Of a stretch of 64,000 nucleotides of DNA, positions 35,367 to 45,638 are shown one piece after another. The position numbers were made by a program, and so were the translations under genes. Position 1 is the stretch's first letter; each line of letters opens with the position of its first letter. Source of the stretch: Ohessyouella blattaphilus (lineage in GTDB: Bacteria > Bacillota > Clostridia > Lachnospirales > Lachnospiraceae); NCBI RefSeq assembly GCF_024721265.1, contig NZ_JAMXOC010000002.1:186001-250000 (forward strand), written 5' to 3'. The notes below the pieces were generated by a model. That model made no database searches. It saw only the letters and a program-made list of their open reading frames with translations, and had not been told where the DNA came from.

Positions 35367-36146
35367 CTAATTATTGTATTTGTTAAAAATCTGAAATCCA
35401 TATGCCGTAATCCCATCAGGAATAAATTTCGCAAGCACTCGCGAAACCTTCATATAAGGACCCACCGTAATAACGGCCTGTCTTCTAATGGCGCCAATAA
35501 GCGCTTCTCTCACCACGTGGACGCTAGTCGTCATCATCCGCGGATTCGTATATTTGCTAGCTTCACCAGCCAGACCAAAGAACTCTGTCCGCACCGGGCC
35601 AGGACAGACGCAGGTCACGCTGATTTTCATTTTTCTCACTTCATTACGCAGACCGAAGGAAAAGCTTTTTACATAACTCTTCGTAGCTGCATACACCGTA
35701 AAGTAAGGTTGGGGAGTAAAGGCGGCGGCCGAAGCCATTTGAATGATACGACTGCCTTTTGACATAAAGGGAAGAACCTTTAAGGTCATCTTCGTTAGCG
35801 CCTGACAATTAAGATCTATCATCCCTAGCATATCCTCTTCTTTTAAAGACTCGATCAAACCGTACTTACCAAAGCCTGCCGCATTAACTAACATCCGCAC
35901 ATCGGCGTTATTTGTGGCAAGCTCCTTTGCTAGACGCTCATAGATATAGTCTCTCATAAGATCACCGGTAAATAGTCGTAGCTTAACCGTCTTTTTCTTT
36001 TCTAGCTCTTTTTGAAGTTCTAAAAGACGGTCTTCTCTCCTGGCAAAAACCCAAATTTCATCTAAGTGGCGGTATACTTTTGGAATATTTCTGACAAAGT
36101 CGCGACCGATTCCTGATGACGCTCCCGTTACGATTGCTATTCTCAT
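35367..36146 (-). CDS. Short-chain dehydrogenase/reductase
   Basis: 259 aa. Classical SDR: TGASSGIGRDF cofactor loop, NAAGFGKYG, and catalytic Ser...YAATKSYVK. Substrate unknown; the C-terminal segment resembles lipid- or keto-reductase-type SDRs. Six bp after ygiQ. Confidence 0.88.
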   Translation of the reverse strand: MRIAIVTGASSGIGRDFVRNIPKVYRHLDEIWVFARREDRLLELQKELEKKKTVKLRLFTGDLMRDYIYERLAKELATNNADVRMLVNAAGFGKYGLIESLKEEDMLGMIDLNCQALTKMTLKVLPFMSKGSRIIQMASAAAFTPQPYFTVYAATKSYVKSFSFGLRNEVRKMKISVTCVCPGPVRTEFFGLAGEASKYTNPRMMTTSVHVVREALIGAIRRQAVITVGPYMKVSRVLAKFIPDGITAYGFQIFNKYNN

Positions 36147-36152
36147 ACGCTC

Positions 36153-38033
36153 TTACCTCCTGCTCGTTTTCTTCTTATGGACGTTTCTAATGGTCTTTTT
36201 CTTTTGCGGTTTGGTTTTACCCTTTGGCTTACCAGTGTAAGCCGGGCGAATCAGACAGCCTTTACCGAAACCGATCAAATCCTCTCGGCCCGCCTTCTTA
36301 AGGGCTTCCATTACCAAATGGTAGTTCTTAGGATTGCGGTACTGAATAAGCGCTCGCTGCATCGCCTTCTCATGAGGATCTTTGGGCACATAGACGGATT
36401 TTCCAGTACGCGGATCCACGCCGGTATAGTACATAACCGTCGAAAGGGTGGACGGAGTCGGATAAAAGTCTTGTACTTGTTCAGGCATATATCCTAAATC
36501 CCGCAGATATTCCGCTAATTCAATCGCCGCCTTAAGGTCGGAACCAGGATGTGAAGACATGAGATACGGTACCAGATACTGTTCCTTCCCAATCTCCTTA
36601 TTTATCTTCTTATATTTCTTAACAAACCCTTCATACACATGGTTTTTCGGCTTCCCCATGACCTCTAACACCTTATCGCTAACGTGCTCTGGGGCCACCT
36701 TTAATTGACCGCTTACGTGGTGCTCACACAATTCATAAAAAAACGTATCGTCTTTATCGGCCATCACGTAATCGAAACGGATACCGGAACGGATAAAGAC
36801 CTTTTTCACCTTAGGAATCTCCCGCAGCTTCCGCAAGAGGATTAGATAATCCTGATGGGTTGCCTGGAGATTTTTACAAGGCGTAGGGAACAGACACTGA
36901 CGATCCTTACAAACCCCGTATTTCATTTGCTTTTCACAAGCTGGCTCCCGGAAGTCGGCTGTCGGTCCGCCAACATCGTGGATATAGCCTTTAAAATCCG
37001 GCTCCCAAACAAAGTTCTCCGCTTCTTTTACCAAAGATTCATGGCTTCTGGCCTGAATAATACGTCCTTGGTGAAAGGTTAGGGCGCAAAAGCTACAAGC
37101 ACCAAAACAGCCTCGGTTGCTAATTAGGGAAAACTTCACCTCACTAATCGCCGGAATGCCGCCAGTCTCTTCGTAGCTTGGATGATACGTCCGCATATAA
37201 GGGTAGCCGTAAGAAGCGTCCATTTCCCTCATGGTAAGCGGAGCGGATGGAATGTTTTGCACCACGTATTCCTGCTCCTTATACTGTTCTACTAAGATCT
37301 TGGCTGTAAAAGGATCCGTATTTTGGTTTTGTACTTGGTAGCTCTTTGCATATAGAAGCTTATCTTTCTTCATCTCCTGATAGCTTGGAAGCACCGTGTA
37401 GTCATAAAGATTATCCAAACTTTTAGTCCGGTAAACCGTTCCCGGAATAAAGGTTAAATCCCGAATATTAAGTCCGCTTTCTAAGGCTTCGGCAATCTCT
37501 CTAATAGAGCGTTCACCCATTCCGTAAGAAATTAAATCAGCGCCAGAATCTAGAAGGATGCTGCGCTTAAGCTTGCCTGACCAGTAATCGTAATGAGCCA
37601 GACGACGCAAGGAGGCTTCGATTCCGCCTAACACAATTGCCGCATCTTTATAAGTCTGGCGAATTAAGTTCCCATACACCACACAGGCATAATCCGGACG
37701 TCTTCCCATCTCACCGCCAGGACTGTAGGAGTCTTTACTACGCCGTCTCTTGGAGACAGAGTAATGATTTACCATGGAGTCCATATTGCCGGCTGAGACA
37801 AAGAAACCTAGCCTCGGCTTGCCAAAGACTGCAATACTAGCCGGGTCGCGCCAGTCTGGTTGAGCGATGACACCTACGCGAAAGCCCATGGACTCAAGTA
37901 GTCTCGTTATAATCGCCGCACCAAAAGAAGGATGGTCTACATAGGCATCCCCGCTTACGTAGACGAAGTCTACTTCGTCCCATCCTCGCTCTTCCATCTC
38001 TGCTCTCGTAATTGGCAAAAATTGTTTGCTCAT
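36153..38033 (-). CDS. YgiQ-family radical SAM protein
   Basis: 626 aa. N-terminal cobalamin-like region ([26 protein letters not shown]), radical SAM cysteines [10 protein letters not shown], and a later cluster [17 protein letters not shown]. Basic Lys/Arg tail. Widely conserved, reaction unknown. Overlaps the HAD gene end by 4 bp. Confidence 0.93.
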   Translation of the reverse strand: MSKQFLPITRAEMEERGWDEVDFVYVSGDAYVDHPSFGAAIITRLLESMGFRVGVIAQPDWRDPASIAVFGKPRLGFFVSAGNMDSMVNHYSVSKRRRSKDSYSPGGEMGRRPDYACVVYGNLIRQTYKDAAIVLGGIEASLRRLAHYDYWSGKLKRSILLDSGADLISYGMGERSIREIAEALESGLNIRDLTFIPGTVYRTKSLDNLYDYTVLPSYQEMKKDKLLYAKSYQVQNQNTDPFTAKILVEQYKEQEYVVQNIPSAPLTMREMDASYGYPYMRTYHPSYEETGGIPAISEVKFSLISNRGCFGACSFCALTFHQGRIIQARSHESLVKEAENFVWEPDFKGYIHDVGGPTADFREPACEKQMKYGVCKDRQCLFPTPCKNLQATHQDYLILLRKLREIPKVKKVFIRSGIRFDYVMADKDDTFFYELCEHHVSGQLKVAPEHVSDKVLEVMGKPKNHVYEGFVKKYKKINKEIGKEQYLVPYLMSSHPGSDLKAAIELAEYLRDLGYMPEQVQDFYPTPSTLSTVMYYTGVDPRTGKSVYVPKDPHEKAMQRALIQYRNPKNYHLVMEALKKAGREDLIGFGKGCLIRPAYTGKPKGKTKPQKKKTIRNVHKKKTSRR

Positions 38034-38698
38034 ATAATCTCAAAAGTCCCTTCCATTACATCAAAGTAATCGGTAATATAGTAATCCGCCAATTCACGTT
38101 TTCGTTGTATTTGTTCTTTAGAAAAATCATCGGCTACCGTACACACTTGCATCCCGGCATTTTTGCCCGCTAAGATTCCCATGGGTACATCCTCAAAGAC
38201 AAGACAGCGCTCCGGTAAAACTGCTAGCTTTTTGGCAGCAAGCAAGTAGACATCTGGGGCTGGTTTGCCTTTTCTCGCCTCATCAGCGGTACAGACTGCG
38301 TCAAAGTAAGAGGCAATTCCTCTAGCTTCGAGAACGGCCCTAGCTAGCTCCTCCGAGTTGCTAGTGGCAATCCCCATCTTTTTACCGGCCCTTTTCATCG
38401 CCTCTAAAAATTCCGGTACGCCTGGCTTTAGGGGCACCTCTTCGCAATATTTTGTATACGTCATCTCCTGCCATTCATCCATAATCATGGTCAAATCATG
38501 GGGTAATTCAGGAAAAGAGTCCAGAAAAAGCTGGGCTACCTCCCGGTAACTCATCCCTTCCATACGAGACTCTAAATCCTCTGGCTTTACTTGGTTGTAA
38601 CGAGCCAAAAATTCATCATCCACCGCTCGCCATACCCACATAGAATCCACTAAGGTTCCATCTAGATCAAAGATTACGGCATTTTTATCTGTTAACAT
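38030..38698 (-). CDS. HAD-family hydrolase, beta-phosphoglucomutase-like
   Basis: About 222 aa from the ATG at 38698, which has GGAG 6 nt upstream and overlaps the rsmF-like stop by 7 bp (ATGTTAA). HAD motif [13 protein letters not shown], motif II ATSNSE, motif III GKPAP, motif [11 protein letters not shown] phosphatase or phosphomutase of sugar phosphates; substrate unknown. Confidence 0.88.
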   Translation of the reverse strand: MLTDKNAVIFDLDGTLVDSMWVWRAVDDEFLARYNQVKPEDLESRMEGMSYREVAQLFLDSFPELPHDLTMIMDEWQEMTYTKYCEEVPLKPGVPEFLEAMKRAGKKMGIATSNSEELARAVLEARGIASYFDAVCTADEARKGKPAPDVYLLAAKKLAVLPERCLVFEDVPMGILAGKNAGMQVCTVADDFSKEQIQRKRELADYYITDYFDVMEGTFEII

Positions 38699-40068
38699 GA
38701 CATTCTCCATCCTGGTAAATACTTATTCTTAAGCATTCGGTTTACAAGCTTTCCCCACCCTAGTGGGTATCCGTCTACACAGACGAGATAATACCCTTTT
38801 TCGCTTAACTCTGGCGCAGCAATCGTCTCTCCTTTTAAATACCGTAAAACCCGCTCATCAGTGGCACTTAAATCGAGGACGAAAGGATACTCTTCTTTCT
38901 TTAGATACATCGCTAACGCCTGACTGGGCTCAAAGCGATTCTTCTTACACTCTCCTAATAGGAGACCGGAACGTAGGAAGCGCAGTCCTTTCAGCCTTGG
39001 TACACCCTCGGGCATATAAAACAAACGCTCTTTTTGGAGGGATAGCCGCGACTTATCGAAAGAAATCCCTAAAAGATCGAGGAACTCTTTCGCTTCCACT
39101 GGCAGTTTTCCCTGATACGTAGCCTCTTCATAGCTCAAGGGCCTGCTCTCTTCTTTCTTTTCTAAAAGGGCGAGAAAATGGCCTTCCCCTGCCATCTTAT
39201 GAGGAAAGATTCGAACGCTTTTAGCAATCTCTGGCATTTCGGTCTTTGTAAGGGTAACGAAGCCATTAGTAAAGCCCTCATAATTCGGAGTAATATTTTT
39301 TAGACTTAAGGAAGGATGGGCAATTAAAAGCTCTTCAATCATTTGCTCATTTTCCCGTTCATCAAAGGTACAAGTTGAATAAAGCAGCATTCCCTCAGGT
39401 TTTAGCATAGCTAGAGCCTGGGCGAGGATTCCCCGCTGAAGACCTGCGAAAAATTCTGGAGATTCTTCACTCCACGCTTTGATCATCTTCGGGTCTTTGC
39501 GAAACATACCCTCTCCCGAACAAGGAGCATCAATCAAAATCTTATCGAAAAAATGGGGAAAGAACTCTATAAGATGTCCCGGCTCTTCTGAAAGAACCAG
39601 GACATTGCCAATTCCAAAAACTTCTATGTTTTTAAGAAGCCCCTTGGCCCGAGAATTGCTAATATCATTGGCTACTAGCATTCCCGTGCGCTTAAGCTTA
39701 GCTCCTAATTCAGTAGCTTTCCCTCCAGGTGCGGCACACAAGTCCAGCACCTTATCACCAGCCTCGATCGGTAGGCGACTAGCCGGAGTCATGGCTGAAG
39801 GCTCTTGTAGATAATATAGTCCAGCGTGATAATACGGATGCTTAGCCGGAGAAACACTTTCCCCGTCGTAAAAGAAGCCGTTGTGAATCCACGGAATCTT
39901 CCGTAGCTCAAAAGGACATATTTCAAGAAACTCTTCTACGGAAATCTTGCCTTCGTTTACCCGCAGTCCATATAGCCGTTCATCGTCAAAACAAGCTAGG
40001 TAATCTTCGTATTCTCCTTGTAAAATCCTCTTCATTTTGGCGCTAAACGCAGCTGGTAATTGTATCAT
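38692..40068 (-). CDS. RsmF-type rRNA (cytosine-5) methyltransferase
   Basis: 458 aa. SAM site DLCAAPGGKATEL, catalytic Cys motifs APCSGEGMFRKD and YSTCTF. The C-terminal ~150 residues form the RsmF-like RNA-binding extension. Target nucleotide in 16S rRNA is inferred from family. Seven bp after pepD. Confidence 0.9.
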   Translation of the reverse strand: MIQLPAAFSAKMKRILQGEYEDYLACFDDERLYGLRVNEGKISVEEFLEICPFELRKIPWIHNGFFYDGESVSPAKHPYYHAGLYYLQEPSAMTPASRLPIEAGDKVLDLCAAPGGKATELGAKLKRTGMLVANDISNSRAKGLLKNIEVFGIGNVLVLSEEPGHLIEFFPHFFDKILIDAPCSGEGMFRKDPKMIKAWSEESPEFFAGLQRGILAQALAMLKPEGMLLYSTCTFDERENEQMIEELLIAHPSLSLKNITPNYEGFTNGFVTLTKTEMPEIAKSVRIFPHKMAGEGHFLALLEKKEESRPLSYEEATYQGKLPVEAKEFLDLLGISFDKSRLSLQKERLFYMPEGVPRLKGLRFLRSGLLLGECKKNRFEPSQALAMYLKKEEYPFVLDLSATDERVLRYLKGETIAAPELSEKGYYLVCVDGYPLGWGKLVNRMLKNKYLPGWRMSC

Positions 40069-40075
40069 CTAATGT

Positions 40076-41527
40076 TCACCTTAAATTCTTTAATATGCTT
40101 TGTAAATATTTCCAAGTAGTCTCTGTAGACGCGATGCTTAAGCGCTCGTTGACCGAATGGACGTCGAACATTTCCGGACCGATAGAAACACAGTCAAGGG
40201 CAGGGTTCTTACCCACAAAGAGGCCACATTCAAGGCCAGCGTGAATCGTCGAAACCTCTGGTGTCTTACCAAATAGATTCTCGTACTCTTTAACTAACAC
40301 GTCCCGTAGCTCGGACTCTGGTCTAAATTGCCAAGCTGGGTACTGGTCGTGGTAGTTAACTGTCGCGCCCGTTAATCCTTTTACTACCGTTTTCACAAGG
40401 GCTTTCATCTCTTCGATTTTAGATTCTACAGAGCTCCGGATTAAAACTTTGCCCGTTACCTGTTGGGTACTAGTGCTGAAAACACCGGTATTCATCGATG
40501 TCTCCGTTAATCCCTTTAGCTTACGAGAAAAGCCCATAGGGCCGTTAGGAATACCAAACATCACATCAATCACCCGGTCACCGCTTTCTTTAGTCATCGG
40601 TTCAAACGCCCTCTCGGAAACTTCTAGAGCTTCTACGCAAAGGCCTGGCTCATCACCCATAAACTCATCTAACCAGATAGCTTTCATTTTTGCCACTTTT
40701 TCAATTAGGGCCGTTCGTTCATTCTCAGGAAAGACTACGAGCGCTTCACTGATGGTAGAGATAACGTTATCCTTTGAACCGCCATCCACGCTTACAAGGC
40801 GCAAATCAATATCTGTGCGTAAGAAGTCTAAAAGACGTCCCATCATCTTGTGGGCATTTCCTCTTTGGAGGTGAATGTCTGAGCCCGAGTGGCCACCTAA
40901 AAGGCCGTGAATCTTAATCTTAAAGGTGGTTCCTGAATACGCTTCTCGGCGAATGTCAATCTGATATTCACCCCGCACCCCACCAGCGCAGCCAGCCGTA
41001 ATAATCCCCTCTTCTTCAGAGTCTAAGTTAATTAAATTCGTTCCCGCAAACTGGGTCATATCGATTCCCATCGCCCCTGACATGCCGGTCTCTTCATCCG
41101 CTGTAAGGAGAACCTCTAGCGGTGGATGAGGGATGTCTTTAGCGGCGAGTAAAGCCATAATATAGGCAACGGCAATGCCGTTATCAGCGCCAAGAGTCGT
41201 GTCTTTGGCCTTAACAAAGCCGTCTTCTACGTACATTTCAATACCGTCTTTTTCAAAATCATGGGTGGATTCCGGTGTCTTTTCACACACCATATCCAAG
41301 TGTCCCTGTAAAATAACTGGTTTTGCATTTTCATAACCGACTGTTCCCAGCTTCTTTACAATCACATTTAACGTTTCGTCTTGTTTTGCATCAAGCCCCA
41401 AATCCTTCGCAAACTTAAGACAGTAATCACTAACTGCTTGGCAGTTATAAGTCCCCCTAGGAATCTTATTCAACTCCTCAAAATAATGAAAAACTACTTG
41501 TGGTTCATACCCATTTAAAACACTCAT
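40076..41527 (-). CDS. pepD: Aminoacyl-histidine dipeptidase
   Basis: 483 aa M20C metallopeptidase. Metal ligands: LQGHLDMVCEK, DTTLGADNGIAVA, TADEETGMSGA, and GLECGLF near the end. Hydrolyses carnosine-like and other Xaa-His dipeptides. First gene of the minus-strand block running down to recU. Confidence 0.95.
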   Translation of the reverse strand: MSVLNGYEPQVVFHYFEELNKIPRGTYNCQAVSDYCLKFAKDLGLDAKQDETLNVIVKKLGTVGYENAKPVILQGHLDMVCEKTPESTHDFEKDGIEMYVEDGFVKAKDTTLGADNGIAVAYIMALLAAKDIPHPPLEVLLTADEETGMSGAMGIDMTQFAGTNLINLDSEEEGIITAGCAGGVRGEYQIDIRREAYSGTTFKIKIHGLLGGHSGSDIHLQRGNAHKMMGRLLDFLRTDIDLRLVSVDGGSKDNVISTISEALVVFPENERTALIEKVAKMKAIWLDEFMGDEPGLCVEALEVSERAFEPMTKESGDRVIDVMFGIPNGPMGFSRKLKGLTETSMNTGVFSTSTQQVTGKVLIRSSVESKIEEMKALVKTVVKGLTGATVNYHDQYPAWQFRPESELRDVLVKEYENLFGKTPEVSTIHAGLECGLFVGKNPALDCVSIGPEMFDVHSVNERLSIASTETTWKYLQSILKNLR

Positions 41528-41593
41528 TTAATTCTACCTCCCGTACCATTTTATTCTTCTTCCATTATGAGACGTTTGGCCCCAAAAAGCAAG

Positions 41594-41628
41594 GAAAAAA
41601 GACCCTATACCACTATGGATATAGAGCC
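41594..41628 (-). terminator. Terminator of the coaD/coiled-coil operon
   Basis: Minus strand GGCTCTATA pairs with TATAGGGTC (two G-U pairs), followed by six T. It lies beyond the dispersed repeat, so that repeat is in the 3' untranslated RNA. Confidence 0.65.
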
Positions 41629-41633
41629 TCATT

Positions 41634-41674
41634 CTATGTATTAGAAGATTTTAAAAAATCTCCTAATACTATAG
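41634..41674. repeat. Palindrome flanking dispersed repeat copy 2
   Basis: CTATGTATTAGAAGATTTT against AAAATCTCCTAATACTATAG, nearly perfect. Same position and size as the 3762-3800 palindrome but unrelated in sequence. Confidence 0.75.
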
Positions 41675-41768
41675 AAGCGCTCCGCTAAGGATGCGCACTT
41701 CGGCGAAAGGAACTTTGTGCAACCGCACACGCCGAAGGCGCAAGAATTTGCCGAGCGCAAATTCTATT
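41675..41768 (+). repeat. Dispersed structured repeat, copy 2
   Basis: AAGCGCTCCGCTAAGGATGC start, CTTCGGCG/CGCCGAAG pairing, AGAATTTGC/GCAAATTCT end; close match to 3803-3895. Non-coding. Confidence 0.85.
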
Positions 41769-41788
41769 TATCACCTTTTAAAGAATGT

Positions 41789-42412
41789 TTATAGCATATC
41801 CTCATCGGTATCGAGAAAATCGTTCTCGCTAACCTCTTCCTCATAGCTAGTACTAACACTTCTTGAAGAACGCTGAGGCACGTCTAATTCTGCACGATTA
41901 GAGCGAACCGTATCGTAATTCTCCTGTAGGGAGTTTACGAGGCCATCGTACTTGGTGGTATAAGATTCTAATGCATTGCCTAATAAGCCCTCAGCATTTG
42001 CTAGCAAGTCGTCCGTGTACTGAACGGCGCTTACTCGGATATCGTTTGCATCGTTCGTCGCGTTGTCGAGGATTTCCTGAGCCTGCTTAGAAGCGGTGGT
42101 TACCACCTCGTTGGCCTGAGTATAAGCGTGCTGCATAATCTCGTGCTCGCTTACCATTTCCGTCGTCTGTACCTTCGCCTCTTCGATCATCGCTTCAGCT
42201 TTCGCTTTTGCATCAGCTAAAATCGCATCTTTATTAGCGATAATCTTCTGATATCTCTTTATCTCATCAGGAGTCTTCATCCGCAGCTCTCGCAGAAGCT
42301 CGTCGATTTCGTCTTTATTTACAATAATCTTCGTACTTGATAATGGTTGGAACTTACAGTTATCAATGTACTCCTCAATTTCTTCAATAATCTGTTCAAT
42401 TCTACTGCTCAT
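41789..42412 (-). CDS. Coiled-coil protein, DivIVA/ATP-synthase-H-like
   Basis: 207 aa from the ATG at 42412 (AAGGAG 10 nt upstream), overlapping coaD by 11 bp. A long Ala/Glu-rich helix (~45-150) and an acidic tail ending DTDEDML. Often labelled vacuolar ATPase subunit H, but no ATPase genes are near; the heptads and N-terminal segment suit a DivIVA-like scaffold. Role unknown; polar or divisome scaffold is an inference. Confidence 0.75.
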   Translation of the reverse strand: MSSRIEQIIEEIEEYIDNCKFQPLSSTKIIVNKDEIDELLRELRMKTPDEIKRYQKIIANKDAILADAKAKAEAMIEEAKVQTTEMVSEHEIMQHAYTQANEVVTTASKQAQEILDNATNDANDIRVSAVQYTDDLLANAEGLLGNALESYTTKYDGLVNSLQENYDTVRSNRAELDVPQRSSRSVSTSYEEEVSENDFLDTDEDML

Positions 42413-42905
42413 TTCGTGCACTCTCCTTTTTAATTATTTTCTCTTTAAGTCTCCCGGCTACCATCTCTGGCACGAAGGGAGATACATCCCTCTTAAACTC
42501 CGCAATCTCCTTCACCATACTGGAACTAAGGTACGAATACTCCACGTTCGTAGAAAGAAAGATGGTCTCAATCTCAGGATTCATCCGGTGATTCGTCTGG
42601 GCCATCTGTAATTCATACTCAAAGTCGGTGATCGCTCGTAAACCACGAACAATCATACCTGCATCTACATCTTCTAAAAAATCAACTAATAGACCGTAAA
42701 AAGGTACGATTTTCACATTTTCTATATCTTTCGTTACTTCCTCTAACATTTTAACACGTTCCTCTACTGAAAACAACGGAATTTTCGCATTGTTGTTCAG
42801 CACTCCCACAATTAGTTCGTCAACTCTTCTAGCTGCTCTTTTAATGATGTCCAAATGCCCGAAAGTCACAGGATCAAAACTCCCTGGATATACTGCTCTA
42901 TTCAT
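42402..42905 (-). CDS. coaD: Phosphopantetheine adenylyltransferase
   Basis: 167 aa. Fourth step of CoA synthesis. [15 protein letters not shown] holds the nucleotidyl-transferase HxGH-type motif; [13 protein letters not shown] and the [11 protein letters not shown] segment complete the site. Thirteen bp after the response regulator. Confidence 0.97.
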   Translation of the reverse strand: MNRAVYPGSFDPVTFGHLDIIKRAARRVDELIVGVLNNNAKIPLFSVEERVKMLEEVTKDIENVKIVPFYGLLVDFLEDVDAGMIVRGLRAITDFEYELQMAQTNHRMNPEIETIFLSTNVEYSYLSSSMVKEIAEFKRDVSPFVPEMVAGRLKEKIIKKESARNEQ

Positions 42906-42918
42906 AATTCTCTTCCTC

Positions 42919-43539
42919 CTAGCTATTTTTTAAGTAGAATACCGCCAACTGGGTACGGTCTCGTAGTTCTAGCTTGTCTAACAGACTGCTTATATAATTG
43001 CGTACCGTGCCCTCACTTAAATAAAGGCTTTCGGCAATCTCTTTATTACTTTGCCCTTCGCTAACTAGCTCAAGGACTTCTAGCTCCCGTTCGCTGATTC
43101 CCTTGGCGCCGTAATCGTAATTCTTACCGCCCTTTAAAAGCTCTGGAAGACTTTTCACAATATCGCTACCAAAGACCGTCTGTCCTAAATACACCGCCCT
43201 AAGCGCCGGCACGATATTTTCGTAGTCTTGCTTTAATATATAGCCCTTAGCTCCGCATGTGATCGCTTCCGTTACATACTCGCCATCGGTAAACGTGGTT
43301 AAGAATAAAATTTTAGCTTCTTTGTCCTTTTCAAGGATTCTTTTCGCTGCCTCAATCCCCGTCATCTCTCCCATCCGGATGTCCATCAGCACCACATCGG
43401 GCGCCGTCTCGTCGTAAAGAGCAATTGCCGCCTCACCACTACTGCCAGTTGCCACCACACTAGTATCTTCTGCGGCACCAATAATGGTGCTAAGGGCGCC
43501 ACTTACCAGTTTGTCATCGTCAATAATCAGTATTTTCAT
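42919..43539 (-). CDS. NarL/FixJ-family response regulator
   Basis: 206 aa. Receiver with DDDK acidic pocket, phosphoacceptor Asp in [10 protein letters not shown], conserved Thr/Lys; C-terminal LuxR-type HTH ([20 protein letters not shown]). Encoded 8 bp after its histidine kinase and divergent from an ABC exporter that it probably controls. Confidence 0.94.
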   Translation of the reverse strand: MKILIIDDDKLVSGALSTIIGAAEDTSVVATGSSGEAAIALYDETAPDVVLMDIRMGEMTGIEAAKRILEKDKEAKILFLTTFTDGEYVTEAITCGAKGYILKQDYENIVPALRAVYLGQTVFGSDIVKSLPELLKGGKNYDYGAKGISERELEVLELVSEGQSNKEIAESLYLSEGTVRNYISSLLDKLELRDRTQLAVFYLKNS

Positions 43540-43547
43540 GGGCTCTC

Positions 43548-44606
43548 CTATTTAGGGATAGCAATCTGAATTTGAAAGCCCTCGGCTCTTAAAATTCGTA
43601 GTGTTCCCTTTAAATTTCGGACTCTTTCTTCCATATTTAAAAGTCCGATTCCTTTTTCTTCATCGTCATTTATAACTGGCCCATTATCACTGATAATTAG
43701 CTGATAAAGGCCAGGGTGTTCCTGAATAATTATCCGCGCCTCCGTTGCTTTACTGTGTCGTATGATATTATTAAGTCCTTCCTTAATGGAGGTCAAAAAT
43801 CCATACTTTACATCCCGGGGAATATGACCGTGGTTGCCAATCTCTAAGGTAACCGGGCAGAAGGTAAAGTCTTTTACTAGCTCCCGAACCGCTATGTCTA
43901 AATCTAAGAAATCCTCATGTAAATCGTGAACGCTACTGCGTACCGAGTTCATAGCCTCTGTTAAAGTCTCCCCTAGGGCCTCTAGCGCTTCCGTTTGCTG
44001 GGAATCTTTTTCGCTTACCTTTAGTGCCTGGGTCATGAGAATCCCTCTGGATAATAAATGTCCGACATTGTCGTGAATCTCTCTGGCGATCCGATTACGC
44101 TCGGTAAGCGTGGCCATGACAATCTCGGCATCCTGCCCTGTACTTAGGGCCTGATTCTTCTGCTCTAAGAGTAGTTCTCGCTCCCGGCCTTCATCCCGTT
44201 CTTTATAATAGCGCTCCTGTAAATCCTGCATCTGCCGCTTCTGATAGCAGATAAAAAGGCTAAGAAGAACGCCAAAGCCGGTGAAAATCATCGGGAATAT
44301 ACCCGTATCGTGCCAGAAATAAAAGAAAAGCAAAACGAAAGGGCCTGTCAGTAGCAGCTGCTCTTTCGTTACTAGATTATAAATGAGCAAAGGCAAAAAA
44401 AGCAATGCCTCTGGTAAAAAAAGCGAAAACACTCCGTAGATAATCGTACTGAGGATGGCAAAGCTCTTGTCTTGCCGATACTGCCCTAAGCAGCTATAGG
44501 TAATTTGAAGCAATAGGGCTACCAGAAAAGAGGCGCTTATTCTCGTAAAGAACAAACTCCCCAAACAATATATAAACAAGATACCTAGTTCGATAATTAT
44601 CATCAT
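43548..44606 (-). CDS. Sensor histidine kinase, HisKA_3 type
   Basis: About 352 aa from ATG 44606, which has AGGGTG 9 nt upstream; the ATG at 44624 has no ribosome site. About five N-terminal membrane segments with almost no external loop (intramembrane sensing), then phospho-His in RIAREIHDNVGHLL and an ATPase domain (NIIRHSKA, DNGP, GIGLLNMEERV). Partner of the following response regulator; LiaS/DesK-like. Confidence 0.92.
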   Translation of the reverse strand: MMIIIELGILFIYCLGSLFFTRISASFLVALLLQITYSCLGQYRQDKSFAILSTIIYGVFSLFLPEALLFLPLLIYNLVTKEQLLLTGPFVLLFFYFWHDTGIFPMIFTGFGVLLSLFICYQKRQMQDLQERYYKERDEGRERELLLEQKNQALSTGQDAEIVMATLTERNRIAREIHDNVGHLLSRGILMTQALKVSEKDSQQTEALEALGETLTEAMNSVRSSVHDLHEDFLDLDIAVRELVKDFTFCPVTLEIGNHGHIPRDVKYGFLTSIKEGLNNIIRHSKATEARIIIQEHPGLYQLIISDNGPVINDDEEKGIGLLNMEERVRNLKGTLRILRAEGFQIQIAIPK

Positions 44607-44698
44607 GACAAATGTCACCCTCATCTTATTACTTGCAACACTTCTATTATATACAAGGCCAAAGTATACTACAAGTACAACGAATGGAGGAATTGATT

Positions 44699-45628
44699 AT
44701 GGTACATATTGAAAATCTAGTAAAACGCTACGGTGATCTCTTAGCTCTTGACCACCTAAACTTGGATATTAAAGAAGGAGAAATCTTTGGACTTTTAGGA
44801 CCGAACGGCTCAGGTAAGACGACGGCCCTTAACTGTCTACTCGCCCTACTTCGCTATGACAAAGGTCGAATTACCGTCTTTGGTAAGGATATGACTCCTG
44901 ATAGCTATGAACTCAAACAAGGCATCGGGGTAATTCCCCAAAATGTAGCCGTCTTTGACCAAATGAGCGTCTACGAAAACATCGATTACTTCTGCGGCCT
45001 TTACGTAAGCGATAAAAAGAAACGTCGTGCTCTGGTAGAGGAAGCTCTTAAGTTTGTAGAACTTGGGGACTACCAGAAAATGCGACCAAAAAAACTCTCT
45101 GGTGGTCTTCTTAGGCGTCTCAACATCGCCTGTGGCATCGTTCACAAGCCCAAGTTAATCATTATGGATGAACCTACGGTAGCGGTCGACCCCCAAAGCC
45201 GTAACAACATCTTAGAAGGGATTAAACGGCTCAATGAAAACGGCTCAACCATTATCTACACCTCCCACTACATGGAAGAGGTAGAGCAAATCTGTACGCG
45301 AATTGCCATTATCGATAAAGGCCAAGTCCTAGCAACTGGCAGTACGGAAGAATTAAAAGCAATGATTAAAACGGGGGAAACCATTCGCATTGAAAATCTC
45401 GTCTTAACGGAAGAACACTTAGCTGATATGCGGGAACTTCCCCACGTCTATCGCCTAGATTATCAGGAACAAACGCTGGTGGTTCGCCTAAGTAGCGCCA
45501 AACACAACTTAGTTCGCTTCTTAAATTACTTGCAGGCAAAAGACATTCCCTTTGGTCGCGTGCTCTCGGAACTCCCTACGCTAAACGATGTGTTCTTAGA
45601 GATTACCGGCAAGGAACTAAGGGATTAG
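44699..45628 (+). CDS. ABC transporter ATP-binding protein
   Basis: 309 aa from ATG 44699 (GGAGG 8 nt upstream). Walker A GPNGSGKTT, signature LSGGLLRRL (an unusual LL for the common QQ/MR), Walker B LIIMDEPTVAVDP. With the two ABC-2 permeases it forms an exporter, likely for a peptide, antibiotic or lipid. Divergent from the two-component genes. Confidence 0.92.
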   Translation: MVHIENLVKRYGDLLALDHLNLDIKEGEIFGLLGPNGSGKTTALNCLLALLRYDKGRITVFGKDMTPDSYELKQGIGVIPQNVAVFDQMSVYENIDYFCGLYVSDKKKRRALVEEALKFVELGDYQKMRPKKLSGGLLRRLNIACGIVHKPKLIIMDEPTVAVDPQSRNNILEGIKRLNENGSTIIYTSHYMEEVEQICTRIAIIDKGQVLATGSTEELKAMIKTGETIRIENLVLTEEHLADMRELPHVYRLDYQEQTLVVRLSSAKHNLVRFLNYLQAKDIPFGRVLSELPTLNDVFLEITGKELRD

Positions 45629-45638
45629 GAGGAAGATT

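Noticed and set aside
41789-42412. V-type ATPase subunit H
   Set aside because: Only generic coiled-coil similarity; no other V-ATPase genes in the neighbourhood.
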